Below are positions 18,906 through 27,253 of a stretch of DNA of 64,000 nucleotides, piece after piece; position 1 is the first letter of the stretch; every line of letters begins with the position of its first letter. The DNA is taken from assembly GCF_005771525.1 (NCBI RefSeq), contig NZ_VAVZ01000009.1, forward strand, positions 23,724 to 87,723. Direction: 5' to 3'. The stretch is from Nesterenkonia salmonea. GTDB taxonomy: Bacteria > Actinomycetota > Actinomycetes > Actinomycetales > Micrococcaceae. The notes beneath the pieces are model-generated. The model made no database searches. It saw only the letters and a program-made list of their open reading frames with translations, and was not told where the DNA came from. Made by a program: the position numbers and the translations under genes.

Positions 18906-20420
18906 TCAACTTTCCGGCTTGAGGAGAGGAAACAGTATGGTTTCACGAATACCTGATCCAGTGAACAGCATCACAAGTCGATCGATTCCTAAACCGATTC
19001 CACCCATCGGTGGCGCCCCATATTCCAGCGCTCGGAGAAAGTCTTCGTCCACTTGCATTGCCTCTTCATCCCCGCCAGCTGCCTGATGAGCCTGTGCCAC
19101 CAAACGCTCTCTTTGAATGACGGGGTCAATAAGTTCAGAGAAGGCTGTGCCCGTCTCCATTCCGGCAATGATGAGGTCCCATGCCTCAATCACACCAGGC
19201 TTTTCTCGATGTGGCCGGGCAAGCGGCTGGGCGGCTGGCGGATAGTCGCACACAAACGTGGGCTGAAGCAGTGTCGGCTCGACGATCTCGCCGAATAGTT
19301 CAAGGACCAGCTTCTGCGCACCCCATGCCGGGTCGACTCTCACCTGATGCCTCTCGGCGACAGCCAGCAGTGTGCCGGCATCAGTATCAGGGGTGATCTC
19401 TTGGCCTACAGCTTCCGACAGCCCGGGGTAGACCGAGAGCCATGCCCATTCGCCGCTGAGATCAACAACACCTCGCTCAGTCTCAATCTTCAGGCCCTTG
19501 CCTGCGGCCTGTGCAGCATTGCGGATCATCTCCTGCATACGGTCTGCCATCACATACATGTCACCCCAGGCTTCGTAGGATTCCAGCATGGTGAACTCTG
19601 GGGAGTGCGTTGAGTCGACGCCTTCATTGCGGAAGACGCGGCCGATCTCGAAGACGCGGTCAATGCCTCCCACTACGGCCCGCTTCAGGTAGAGCTCCGT
19701 CGCGATACGCAGCGTCATGGGCTGGTCAAACGCATTGAGATGAGTGCGGAACGGCCTAGCCTGCGCTCCTCCGTGAATGAGCTGCAGAATGGGAGTTTCA
19801 ACTTCCACGTAGTCCCGCGAGTGCAAGGTGTCACGGATGGCGCGAACCATAGCCGCACGTGTGTAGACCATTTGGCGCGCCTCATCACGCACGATCAGGT
19901 CTGCATACCGCTGACGAACTCGGGTTTCCTCGTTGAGATCGGCGTGCAGCACTGGAAGTGGCCGAAGCGCCTTCGAGGCGATGACAAACGACCGTGCCAT
20001 GACGCTGAGCTCACCGCGACGCGAGGTGATCACCTCGCCGGTGACCTGGACCTGGTCGCCGAGGTCGACAGCAGACTTCCACTGCGCCAAACTCTCTTCA
20101 CCGACCTCGGCCAGCGAAATCATGGCCTGCAGCCGAGTGCCGCTGCCCTGTGGCCCGCCCTCCTGCAGCGTGGCGAAACAGAGCTTGCCGGTGTTCCGAA
20201 TAAACATCACACGTCCGGTGACCGAAACGGTCTCACCAGTAGAGGCACCTGGCTCCAGATCGGGGAAGCGGCTGCGCACGTCCGCCAGCGAAGCGCTGCG
20301 CTCGACTGTGACCGGGTAGGCCGGCACACCCTGCTCCAGCAGGCGTGTGCGCTTGTCCATGCGCACAGCGCGCTGGTCGGTGGTGTCTATGTCGGTCGTG
20401 GTCGAAGTCTGCTCAGTCAC
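18906..20420 (-). CDS. lysS: Lysyl-tRNA synthetase, class II
   Basis: 504-residue cytoplasmic enzyme charging tRNA-Lys. An OB-fold anticodon domain fills the first ~140 residues (VSVTGRVMFIRNTGKLCFATLQ). The class II core has motif 2 FEIGRVFRNEGVDSTHSPEFTMLE and motif 3 GIGLGIDRLVMLFTG near the C-terminus. Start ATG at 20420. Its position next to lsr2 is conserved in actinobacteria. Nothing odd in length or motifs. Confidence 0.96.
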   Translation of the reverse strand: MTEQTSTTTDIDTTDQRAVRMDKRTRLLEQGVPAYPVTVERSASLADVRSRFPDLEPGASTGETVSVTGRVMFIRNTGKLCFATLQEGGPQGSGTRLQAMISLAEVGEESLAQWKSAVDLGDQVQVTGEVITSRRGELSVMARSFVIASKALRPLPVLHADLNEETRVRQRYADLIVRDEARQMVYTRAAMVRAIRDTLHSRDYVEVETPILQLIHGGAQARPFRTHLNAFDQPMTLRIATELYLKRAVVGGIDRVFEIGRVFRNEGVDSTHSPEFTMLESYEAWGDMYVMADRMQEMIRNAAQAAGKGLKIETERGVVDLSGEWAWLSVYPGLSEAVGQEITPDTDAGTLLAVAERHQVRVDPAWGAQKLVLELFGEIVEPTLLQPTFVCDYPPAAQPLARPHREKPGVIEAWDLIIAGMETGTAFSELIDPVIQRERLVAQAHQAAGGDEEAMQVDEDFLRALEYGAPPMGGIGLGIDRLVMLFTGSGIRETILFPLLKPES

Positions 20421-20456
20421 CCCGCCAGTTTACGTCTTCTACTCCAGGTAGAAGAA

Positions 20457-22478
20457 CTACCAGATTGTCACCCGCTGATCAGGTGAAAGGTACATGCCAT
20501 CACCCTCAACGGTCCCGAAGGCGCGGTGAAAGGCATCCACGTTCTTGACCGGCTGGGTCGCGCGGAACTCAGCAGGAGAGTGCGGGTCAACGCTGAGCAG
20601 CGTCAGGGCACGCTCAGGCCGGGTGACGTTGCGCCACCCCTGTGCCCAGGAGAAGAAGAACCGCTGGTCACCGGTGAGGTCTCCGACGGCGTCGTCGTCT
20701 TTCTCCTCAGGGCCACTCACCTCGGTGATTTTCACGCCTTGGTTTCGGGCAGCCAGCCACAACTTATACGCCTTGTGGGCGATGCCTATCCCCCCGAGGT
20801 CACCGATGTTCTCCCCCAATGTGAGTTCGCCATTGACAGTGTGTTCATCATCAAGTGCTGAAGGACTCAGCGCATTGAACTGCTCGACCAGTCGGGCTGT
20901 GCGCTCCTCGAAGGCGGTGCGGTCCTCAGCTGTCCACCAGTCGGTGAGAGAACCATCCGCGCCGTAGCGGGATCCCTGATCATCGAAACCGTGACCGATC
21001 TCATGACCAATGACCGCACCGATGGCACCAAAGTTCTGCGCCATGTCCCGGTCAACGGAGAAGAACGGCAACTGAAGGATCGCTGCCGGGAAGCAGATGA
21101 CGTTTTCCAGCGGGTGGTAGTAGGCATTGACTGTCTGCGGCGTCATATGCCATTCGTCGGGGTCTGGACCCTCGTCAATTTTGGCGACGTCGCGGTCCCA
21201 TTCCTTCTCCGCGGCGCGGGAAACGTTGCCGACGACGTCATCAACAGCGACCTCGACATCTGAGTAATCTGTCCATTTGGAGGGGAATCCGATCTTCGGG
21301 ATGAAGGTGTCCAGCTTCTCCAACGCCTTCTGCCGTGTCTCTTCACCCATCCACTCCAGGGTGCTGATGGAGCGACGGTAAGCCTCAATCAGGGCAGCAA
21401 TCAGCTCATCCATGGCCTGACGAGCCTGCTGGGGATAGTGCCGTGCAACATAGATCTGTGCCACGTCCTCACCCAGGTGACCATTGGTCAGCGCCACGCC
21501 TCGCTTCCACCGCTCCTTCAACTGAGGGGTGCCGTTGAGGGTCTTAGCGTAGAAGTCGAAATGCTCGTTGACCACCTCAGAATGCAGCAGTGGAGCCGCC
21601 CACCGCAGCAGCTGAGCGCGGAGCCAGTGCTTCCACGTCTCGACTGGGTATTCAGTCAGTGCGGACTGGAAAGCGGGCAGCACATCCGGTTGGCCGACCA
21701 CGATCTCCGCCGACTGAGCATCAGAGAGCCCCCAGCCCTCAAACGCCTCACTGATCAGGGGTATCAACTGCTCAACTTCAGCACGCGACTTCAGGTTGTA
21801 GCGCTTCTGCGCATCCCGAGTGGTCACCCGGTCCCAGTGATGGGAAGCCAACTTGGTCTCCAGGTTCAGGACCTCAGACGCCGCCTGCGCTGAGTCTGCG
21901 ACTCCGGCGAGCGCGAGGAAGGTTTCCAGATGAGCCTTGTACTTGTGACGAATCTCGGTATAGGTATCTTCCCGGTAGTAGGCCTCATCAGGCAGCCCCA
22001 GGCCGCCCTGCATCATGTGCAGAAGCTCCCGCTCAGGGTTACCTGCATCGCGGGTCACACCGACCATCACGAGGCCATCAAGTCCCTGACGCTGCCATGT
22101 GGCGGCTAGGCGCAGCAGCTCACCGGGGGTTGAGGCGGAGCCAATCTCATCCAGGCGCTCCTGGATGGGGCCCAGTTTCAGCTCTTCAGCCCGCTCAGCG
22201 TCCATGAACGCGCGGTAGAAGGTGCCGATGCGCTGCTGGATGTCTCCGAAATCGGGGTCTACATCAACCACTCTTTCGGTAGCTGTCTGCGCAGCCTCGT
22301 CGAGGATGGCGCGAACATCTGCCTCAGCCTTGTCCCGGAGTTCGAGGAAGGAGCCGTAGGCATCCAAGTCATCAGGGATCTCAGCTGTTTTCAGCCACTC
22401 TCCGTTGACGTGGTGATTGAGATCATCCTGCGCTCGGACGGAGGAATCGATGTAGGGGAAATCGGTCTCTGTGCTCAT
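20457..22478 (-). CDS. M13-family zinc metallopeptidase (neprilysin-like PepO)
   Basis: 673-residue peptidase. The zinc site HEIGH sits in AVIGHEIGHGFDDQGSRYGADG, and the third ligand region GENIGDLGGIGIAHKAYKLW follows. VNAYYHPLENVICFPAAILQ is the substrate-binding NAY motif, and the C-terminus has the NVDAFHRAFG segment. No signal peptide or N-terminal membrane anchor is visible, so it looks cytoplasmic, like other actinobacterial M13 enzymes. It lies between lysS and panC, where mycobacteria carry coaX and panD. Confidence 0.93.
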   Translation of the reverse strand: MSTETDFPYIDSSVRAQDDLNHHVNGEWLKTAEIPDDLDAYGSFLELRDKAEADVRAILDEAAQTATERVVDVDPDFGDIQQRIGTFYRAFMDAERAEELKLGPIQERLDEIGSASTPGELLRLAATWQRQGLDGLVMVGVTRDAGNPERELLHMMQGGLGLPDEAYYREDTYTEIRHKYKAHLETFLALAGVADSAQAASEVLNLETKLASHHWDRVTTRDAQKRYNLKSRAEVEQLIPLISEAFEGWGLSDAQSAEIVVGQPDVLPAFQSALTEYPVETWKHWLRAQLLRWAAPLLHSEVVNEHFDFYAKTLNGTPQLKERWKRGVALTNGHLGEDVAQIYVARHYPQQARQAMDELIAALIEAYRRSISTLEWMGEETRQKALEKLDTFIPKIGFPSKWTDYSDVEVAVDDVVGNVSRAAEKEWDRDVAKIDEGPDPDEWHMTPQTVNAYYHPLENVICFPAAILQLPFFSVDRDMAQNFGAIGAVIGHEIGHGFDDQGSRYGADGSLTDWWTAEDRTAFEERTARLVEQFNALSPSALDDEHTVNGELTLGENIGDLGGIGIAHKAYKLWLAARNQGVKITEVSGPEEKDDDAVGDLTGDQRFFFSWAQGWRNVTRPERALTLLSVDPHSPAEFRATQPVKNVDAFHRAFGTVEGDGMYLSPDQRVTIW

Positions 22479-22544
22479 GGATCCACCCTACGTCAGCGGC
22501 TGAGGTGCTGAAATATTGCTTCAGTGCGCCCCTCTTCGTGGGGT

Positions 22545-23450
22545 TCACTTCGACGGCGAGAGCCCTGGCCGCAGGTCCATGGTGTCGATGAGCCGAACCG
22601 GACCCACGCGTGCGGCGATGAGAGCCAGTGCGGGCTTGTCCAGGGCGCCGTCTTCGATCTCCTGAAGGGTCGTGGGGTCGACGACCACCAGGTAGTCCAG
22701 ATCGAGACCATCCGCGGCCCGAAGGTGCCCGCGCAGCTCTTCAAGGTCCAGCTCCTGCCCCGATTCGGCCCGTTCCACCAAGGCGACAAGGGCACGGGGG
22801 ATGCTGAGGGCGGCGTCGTAATCCTGGTCATTCAGCCGCATATTGCGGCTGGAGAGCGCCAACCCGTTCTCATCGCGGACGATCGGCAGCGCCCTGATGC
22901 GGACTGGGAGGTTCAGGTCAGTGACAAGCCGGCGCATAATGGCGAGCTGTTCGGCATCCTTCTGCCCGAACCACGCTTCACAGACAGCGGGAGCTGGTGG
23001 GTGAAGAATAGTGAAGAGCTTTGTCACCACGGTCGCGACTCCGTCGAAGTGACCCGGCCTGGACGCCCCCTCCCACCGTTGGCCGAGCTCCCCAGTGCTC
23101 ACTCGAACCAGGGGGGCTTCTGGGTGGCCCGGATACATCTGCTCCAGGTCGGGCGCGAACACAAAATCAACACCATGCCGAGTGAGCAGCTCAAGGTCCT
23201 TCTCAAACTGACGGGGGTAGTGCTGGTAGTCCTGAGGGTCATCGAACTGCAGCGGGTTGACGAACACACTGGCGATCACAATGTCTGCGCTGGTGCGTGC
23301 CGCCTGCAGCAGTGCACCATGGCCGGAGTGCAAGGCCCCCATAGTGGGGACAATGCCGACAACCGGCTGCCGCCGCGCAGATTCTTGGGTGGCGCGTGTC
23401 ACTGCGGCACGGATAGCTGTCACAGTGTGGAAGACCTGGGTCACGGACAT
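22545..23450 (-). CDS. panC: Pantothenate synthetase
   Basis: 301-residue enzyme joining pantoate and beta-alanine with ATP, the last step of vitamin B5 synthesis. Motifs: VGIVPTMGALHSGHGALL (with the HxGH-type ATP site) at ~30-47, VFVNPLQF, the GQKDAEQLAIMRRLV segment, and LALSSRNMRL as the KMSKS-like loop. The ~33-bp gap to the upstream DUF2520 gene suggests one operon. No panD or panB is in the window. Confidence 0.95.
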   Translation of the reverse strand: MSVTQVFHTVTAIRAAVTRATQESARRQPVVGIVPTMGALHSGHGALLQAARTSADIVIASVFVNPLQFDDPQDYQHYPRQFEKDLELLTRHGVDFVFAPDLEQMYPGHPEAPLVRVSTGELGQRWEGASRPGHFDGVATVVTKLFTILHPPAPAVCEAWFGQKDAEQLAIMRRLVTDLNLPVRIRALPIVRDENGLALSSRNMRLNDQDYDAALSIPRALVALVERAESGQELDLEELRGHLRAADGLDLDYLVVVDPTTLQEIEDGALDKPALALIAARVGPVRLIDTMDLRPGLSPSK

Positions 23451-23484
23451 ATCCTAGTGCTGCTGCTAGCTGGAGCCTTCGACG

Positions 23485-24405
23485 CTATTGCGCCAACAGG
23501 TCAAGCAGCTCAGCCGCCTGGGCCTCGGAGATGGTGCCCAGAGCCAGGGCCCGTTGAGCGGCAGACTGGGCCATGGCGATGTATGCGCCGCGCGCGTCGG
23601 AGGGCAGCCCGGAGGCAGCCAATTCCCTGAGGTGCTGCCGGACCGTTCCCGTGTCCCCGCGGGCCACTGGGCCAGTCAGCGCCCCGGTCCCCGAGGCCAG
23701 TGCGTTATCCAGCGAGGCCTGCATCAGCGGGCCCAAGACACGGGACGGATCATCGATCCCAATGCGTTCGAGCACTTCGGATGACTGAGCAGTGAGGATA
23801 TTGAGGTGGTTTGAGGCATGCGCCAGAGCCGCGTGATAGGCGCCTCGGTGCTGTTCTTCCACCACAACGGGCTCGCCGCCCATTTCCACCGCGAGCGCCT
23901 GAGCCACGGGGAGGACATCTTGATCAGCGGTCACAGCGAAAGCGCTGGCGTTGAGCCTCTGCAGGTCCAGACTCATGCCGCTGAACGTCATTGCTGGATG
24001 GATGGCCAGGCCGATCGCCCCCGCCCGCTGCGCTGGTGCCAGCACACCGGTGCCGAAGCGGCCAGAGGTGTGGATCACCAGCTGGCCGGGCTGGAAGTGA
24101 CCGGCCTCTGCTATTCCGGTGACCAACTCACCGAGAACGTCGTCGGGTACAGCCAGGAGCACAAGTTCCGCACGGCGCACGATCTCCGGAATTTCCAGAA
24201 CCGGCACACCTGGCAGGAGGTTCTCTGCCCGGTCTTGGGAGTCGACTGAGACAGCGTGCACGCCGACTACCTGGTGGCCTGCGTTGCGCAGTGCCGCGCC
24301 CAGCACGGACCCGACTTTTCCGGCGGAGATGACGCCGACGCCCAGCCGGCCTTCCCTGGCCCAGGGAGGCATGTCAGCGGCATACGGATCGATTGGTGTG
24401 GTCAT
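23485..24405 (-). CDS. Rossmann-fold DUF2520 oxidoreductase-like protein upstream of panC
   Basis: 306-residue NAD(P)-binding protein with a Rossmann loop (GVISAGKVGSVLGAALRNAGH, residues ~23-43), then a helical C-terminal DUF2520 domain (HPAMTFSG, HAALAHASNHLNIL). The pairing with panC matches Rv3603c-panC in M. tuberculosis. Members resemble ketopantoate reductase/6-phosphogluconate-type dehydrogenases, so a role in pantoate supply is tempting but unproven. Its start is preceded by ~90 bp with no gene before the PH-domain gene. Confidence 0.85.
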   Translation of the reverse strand: MTTPIDPYAADMPPWAREGRLGVGVISAGKVGSVLGAALRNAGHQVVGVHAVSVDSQDRAENLLPGVPVLEIPEIVRRAELVLLAVPDDVLGELVTGIAEAGHFQPGQLVIHTSGRFGTGVLAPAQRAGAIGLAIHPAMTFSGMSLDLQRLNASAFAVTADQDVLPVAQALAVEMGGEPVVVEEQHRGAYHAALAHASNHLNILTAQSSEVLERIGIDDPSRVLGPLMQASLDNALASGTGALTGPVARGDTGTVRQHLRELAASGLPSDARGAYIAMAQSAAQRALALGTISEAQAAELLDLLAQ

Positions 24406-24493
24406 CCTCGCTGGTCCTCACGTTGTTTGGGTGCACACAGGCAGGCGGGGCGCAGTTCGGGGCCGAGGACCGTGTGTATGCGCCCAAGCAAGT

Positions 24494-26203
24494 CTAGGGG
24501 GCGGAAGTGCTGGTGGCGGCGTCGTCGAGCTTCTCTACCGCTTCTGCCACGTTCTTTTCGAACTCCGCCAATTCCTCCGGCATCATCCAGTGGTTCCGGT
24601 CGGTGAGGCGACGAGCTACGGCGGCGTACGCGGTTTCCTGTTCGAACAGGTAGCGAATCTGCTCAAGGTCCTGGTTCTTGGCCAAAGCGGTGATGGGACC
24701 TGACGGGATATGAATGTGGAGCGTGGCGACCTTCCGCCACCGGGCCAAGGGCCCCTGCTGCAGGGCGGTGGATTGGATGCGCTCATGCGGGACCATAGTC
24801 AGCCGCCGGGTCATCCGCCCATCGCGGAGAAGGATGGCGCTGGGGGTGGTGAAGAAGCCGCGACGCTTGCGCACCAGCGGGTCGAACGCCCTAGCGCGGG
24901 CGGGAACCTCAGTGAAACCGAGCTGTGTGCCGGTGCCGCGGAGCCCCTCCATGAACACCTCCTCGGGGTGCTCCACCTTGAGGTCGGGGAACATCTCCGC
25001 GGTCAGGCTCATCACGTCATCTGCGGTGCCCACCGGCAGCAGTGTGGTGCGTGAGTCGAGTCCGTAGCCGGCAACAGTGACGATGACCTTGTACCAGCCG
25101 AAGGGCCGCCACATCAGACCCTGTTGGATTTGGATCGCCTGCACCCGCCCGGGAGGAACAGTCTGCGTGTTGGTAGTGGTCAATCCGTATTTCAGCCGCA
25201 GGCCCGCTTGAGTCATGGTGGCGGTGAAGTTCCACCCTCCGGTCAGCTGACCCCAGAATCCGACCACTGCACCAATGATGATGGGAATCCCCACAGCGGG
25301 CTGGAGGCCGACTTCCATCACCAGTGAGGCGTCTTCCTCGCCGGTCAACCACACAATGGCTGTGGTGACGCCGAGGTAGGTGACGTAGATGCCTGCCACG
25401 ATCACGACGATAACGCCGCCAGGCCCGCAGACCATGGAGGCGATCAGGCGCCAGATCGGCACGCGGGCAATCTGCCGGTCAGGCACTGGTGTGTGAGCGG
25501 GTGACGTCTGCTGCTCAGAATGTCTCGGGATGTTGGAAATGCCGGAGAATTCGCCGTTATTTCCAACATCCCGAGACGCAGATTCCTCGGTGGCGGCACC
25601 CTCGGGGGTCTCCTCAGCAACGGATGCCGGCGCGCGCCCTGCGGCGCGGTCCATAATCTCGGTGCGCAGCTCCTCCGCCTCACGCTTGCGCAGGAACGCC
25701 AAGGTGGCGGCGGTGCCGTCGCCTTCGGCAACTTCGAACCGCAGCTCTGCGAGCTTGGCGATCCGCGCCAGAAGAGGTTGACGCAGGTCAACGGCCTGCA
25801 CGCGGTCGATCCGAGCCTGGCGGTGCTGCCGGACAAATATCCCGGACTTCACCATCACATGCTCTTCCGTGATCTTGTACCGGGTGAACCACCAGGAAAG
25901 AGTGAACCCGATGAAGATCATCAACGCCAACGCCAGGAAGGCTCCACCGCCGATCAGGTAGGGCAGTGGATTCGACTGGACGTTGTCGATCAGCTCTCCG
26001 GTCCGCCACGCGGTCCAGAGGCTGGACCACATTTCCCAGTTGTAGGCGAAGAACGCCGCGGGGATCGCCACTATCGTGACCCATCCGCGCACCAGAGGGC
26101 TCAGCGGGTGGACCTTGGTCCAGGTGTCGTCGAACCAGACTTCTTTGCCGGACTCTTCTTCCTTCTGCTCTGGCTGCTCTACTTGGCCGGACTCGTTCTC
26201 CAT
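24494..26203 (-). CDS. Large bacterial-PH (DUF304/YdbT-like) membrane protein
   Basis: 569-residue membrane protein. Hydrophobic pairs lie near residues ~40-65 and ~75-100, and again around 245-330. Each pair is followed by a bacterial PH module: KITEEHVMVKSGIFVRQHRQ, GLRLKYGLTTTNTQTVPPGRVQAI and SAILLRDGRMTRRLTMVPHERIQS. I chose the ATG at 26203, which shares one base with the upstream stop (TGATG); the longer frame is antisense-like. Function unknown; related YdbS/YdbT proteins are linked to envelope stress. Residues ~209-228 are encoded by a perfect palindrome, a likely in-frame repeat insertion. Confidence 0.8.
   Translation of the reverse strand: MENESGQVEQPEQKEEESGKEVWFDDTWTKVHPLSPLVRGWVTIVAIPAAFFAYNWEMWSSLWTAWRTGELIDNVQSNPLPYLIGGGAFLALALMIFIGFTLSWWFTRYKITEEHVMVKSGIFVRQHRQARIDRVQAVDLRQPLLARIAKLAELRFEVAEGDGTAATLAFLRKREAEELRTEIMDRAAGRAPASVAEETPEGAATEESASRDVGNNGEFSGISNIPRHSEQQTSPAHTPVPDRQIARVPIWRLIASMVCGPGGVIVVIVAGIYVTYLGVTTAIVWLTGEEDASLVMEVGLQPAVGIPIIIGAVVGFWGQLTGGWNFTATMTQAGLRLKYGLTTTNTQTVPPGRVQAIQIQQGLMWRPFGWYKVIVTVAGYGLDSRTTLLPVGTADDVMSLTAEMFPDLKVEHPEEVFMEGLRGTGTQLGFTEVPARARAFDPLVRKRRGFFTTPSAILLRDGRMTRRLTMVPHERIQSTALQQGPLARWRKVATLHIHIPSGPITALAKNQDLEQIRYLFEQETAYAAVARRLTDRNHWMMPEELAEFEKNVAEAVEKLDDAATSTSAP
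25521..25578. repeat. Perfect 19-bp palindrome inside a gene, copy B of the repeat family
   Basis: The arms GTCTCGGGATGTTGGAAAT (25522-25540) and ATTTCCAACATCCCGAGAC (25559-25577) pair over all 19 bases around an 18-nt loop. It resembles the palindrome after mutY (10619-10679) at about 15 of 19 arm positions, with a similar overall size. It adds a short Gly/Asn/Ser-rich stretch to the PH-domain protein without breaking the frame. Confidence 0.8.
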
Positions 26204-26718
26204 CAGAGACCAGCCAGACGTGCTTGTCCGCGGGCGGCGAGCTCGTCGCGCAACCTGGCCCCCTCTGACCGCACGGCTCCCGGGATCGTGGCATCGGTTG
26301 CCGCCGAGGCGGTCTTCAACTGCACAGTGCACAGGCCGAGCTTGCGCATGATGGGCCCAGCTTCAATGTCCACGTACTGCAGCCGTCCGTAGGGAACAGC
26401 CACCACGCGCTGCCAGAGCAGCCCACGGCGGATGAGCAGGTCGTCGGCACGTTCGTGGTAGCCGATGGCGCGAACTCTGCGCGGGACAAGAATCAAGTCC
26501 ACCGCGGTCCAGAACACCAGACCTCCGATCACCAGAACCTGCAGCCAGAGCGGGAACTCTGCCCAGATCCCCGTCCAGCTCAGCACCAGCGGGGTGCCTA
26601 CGATCGCGAAAGTGATCAGCCACCCGGTGATTCCGGTGATGTACTTGACGGTGATGTACTTCTCATCCACACGTGTCCATTCAACCCCTGTGGGGTCGAT
26701 GGCCTCAGAGTGCAGCAT
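26203..26718 (-). CDS. Small bacterial-PH (YdbS-like) membrane protein
   Basis: 171-residue partner of the larger PH protein. Two hydrophobic helices around residues 25-70 (GWLITFAIVGTPLVLS and LQVLVIGGLVFWTAVDLILV) are followed by one PH module (YHERADDLLIRRGLLWQRVVAVPYGRLQYVDIEAGPIMRK), the usual YdbS layout. I chose the ATG at 26718 because GGAG lies four bases upstream; an ATG at 26733 is possible. It overlaps the upstream DUF3180 gene by ~14 bp and the downstream gene by 1 bp, so the three are surely one transcript. Confidence 0.82.
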   Translation of the reverse strand: MLHSEAIDPTGVEWTRVDEKYITVKYITGITGWLITFAIVGTPLVLSWTGIWAEFPLWLQVLVIGGLVFWTAVDLILVPRRVRAIGYHERADDLLIRRGLLWQRVVAVPYGRLQYVDIEAGPIMRKLGLCTVQLKTASAATDATIPGAVRSEGARLRDELAARGQARLAGL

Positions 26719-27253
26719 GCGGCTCCGTTCCATTGTCGTCGAATCGTGTCTCACTCTGCCCGACGCCGCGGTCGGGCGGCAGTTTGCACAGCGTCTCCAC
26801 CACAAACCCTGTGATGACCCACACCATTCCCCCGATCACCACGACCAGCGCCGAGGTGACGTTGGGTGTGCCGGCGCCAGCGGCCGGAGCTAGGTCGATG
26901 AGGACTCCGGCGTGCCAGCCGGCAATCAGTGAACCAGCATAGGCGCAGGCTTGTCCGGCCGCCACGACTCGGACTGCCTGCAGGGGGTGGAGTCTGCGGG
27001 CGGGACGTGACCGGTTGGGTCGTTTCTCATTGCGTGCCCGGTCTTCGGCTTCCTGGATCTGGCGCTGGTCACGCCAGACGACCAGCCCCAGGGCCAGAAC
27101 AATGAGCCCAATCGCTCCCAGGGTGATGGCGGAGGACAGCGGCAGCACTGGGGAGCTGAATCCGGCGGCAGCCATCAGGACCGTCGCAAGGTAACCGGTT
27201 AGTGCGGCGAAGACGACGATCACCAACAGCCACAGCGGTCGCAGCTGGGTCAC
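26705..27253 (-). CDS. DUF3180 membrane protein
   Basis: 182-residue protein with four hydrophobic helices (residues ~6-26, 38-60, 98-116 and 128-150) and a cytoplasmic Arg-rich loop between helices two and three. Size, helix order and position immediately downstream of folK match the DUF3180 family (Rv3605c in M. tuberculosis). Function unknown. The start codon overlaps the folB-folK stop by 4 bp. Confidence 0.8.
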   Translation of the reverse strand: MTQLRPLWLLVIVVFAALTGYLATVLMAAAGFSSPVLPLSSAITLGAIGLIVLALGLVVWRDQRQIQEAEDRARNEKRPNRSRPARRLHPLQAVRVVAAGQACAYAGSLIAGWHAGVLIDLAPAAGAGTPNVTSALVVVIGGMVWVITGFVVETLCKLPPDRGVGQSETRFDDNGTEPHAAL

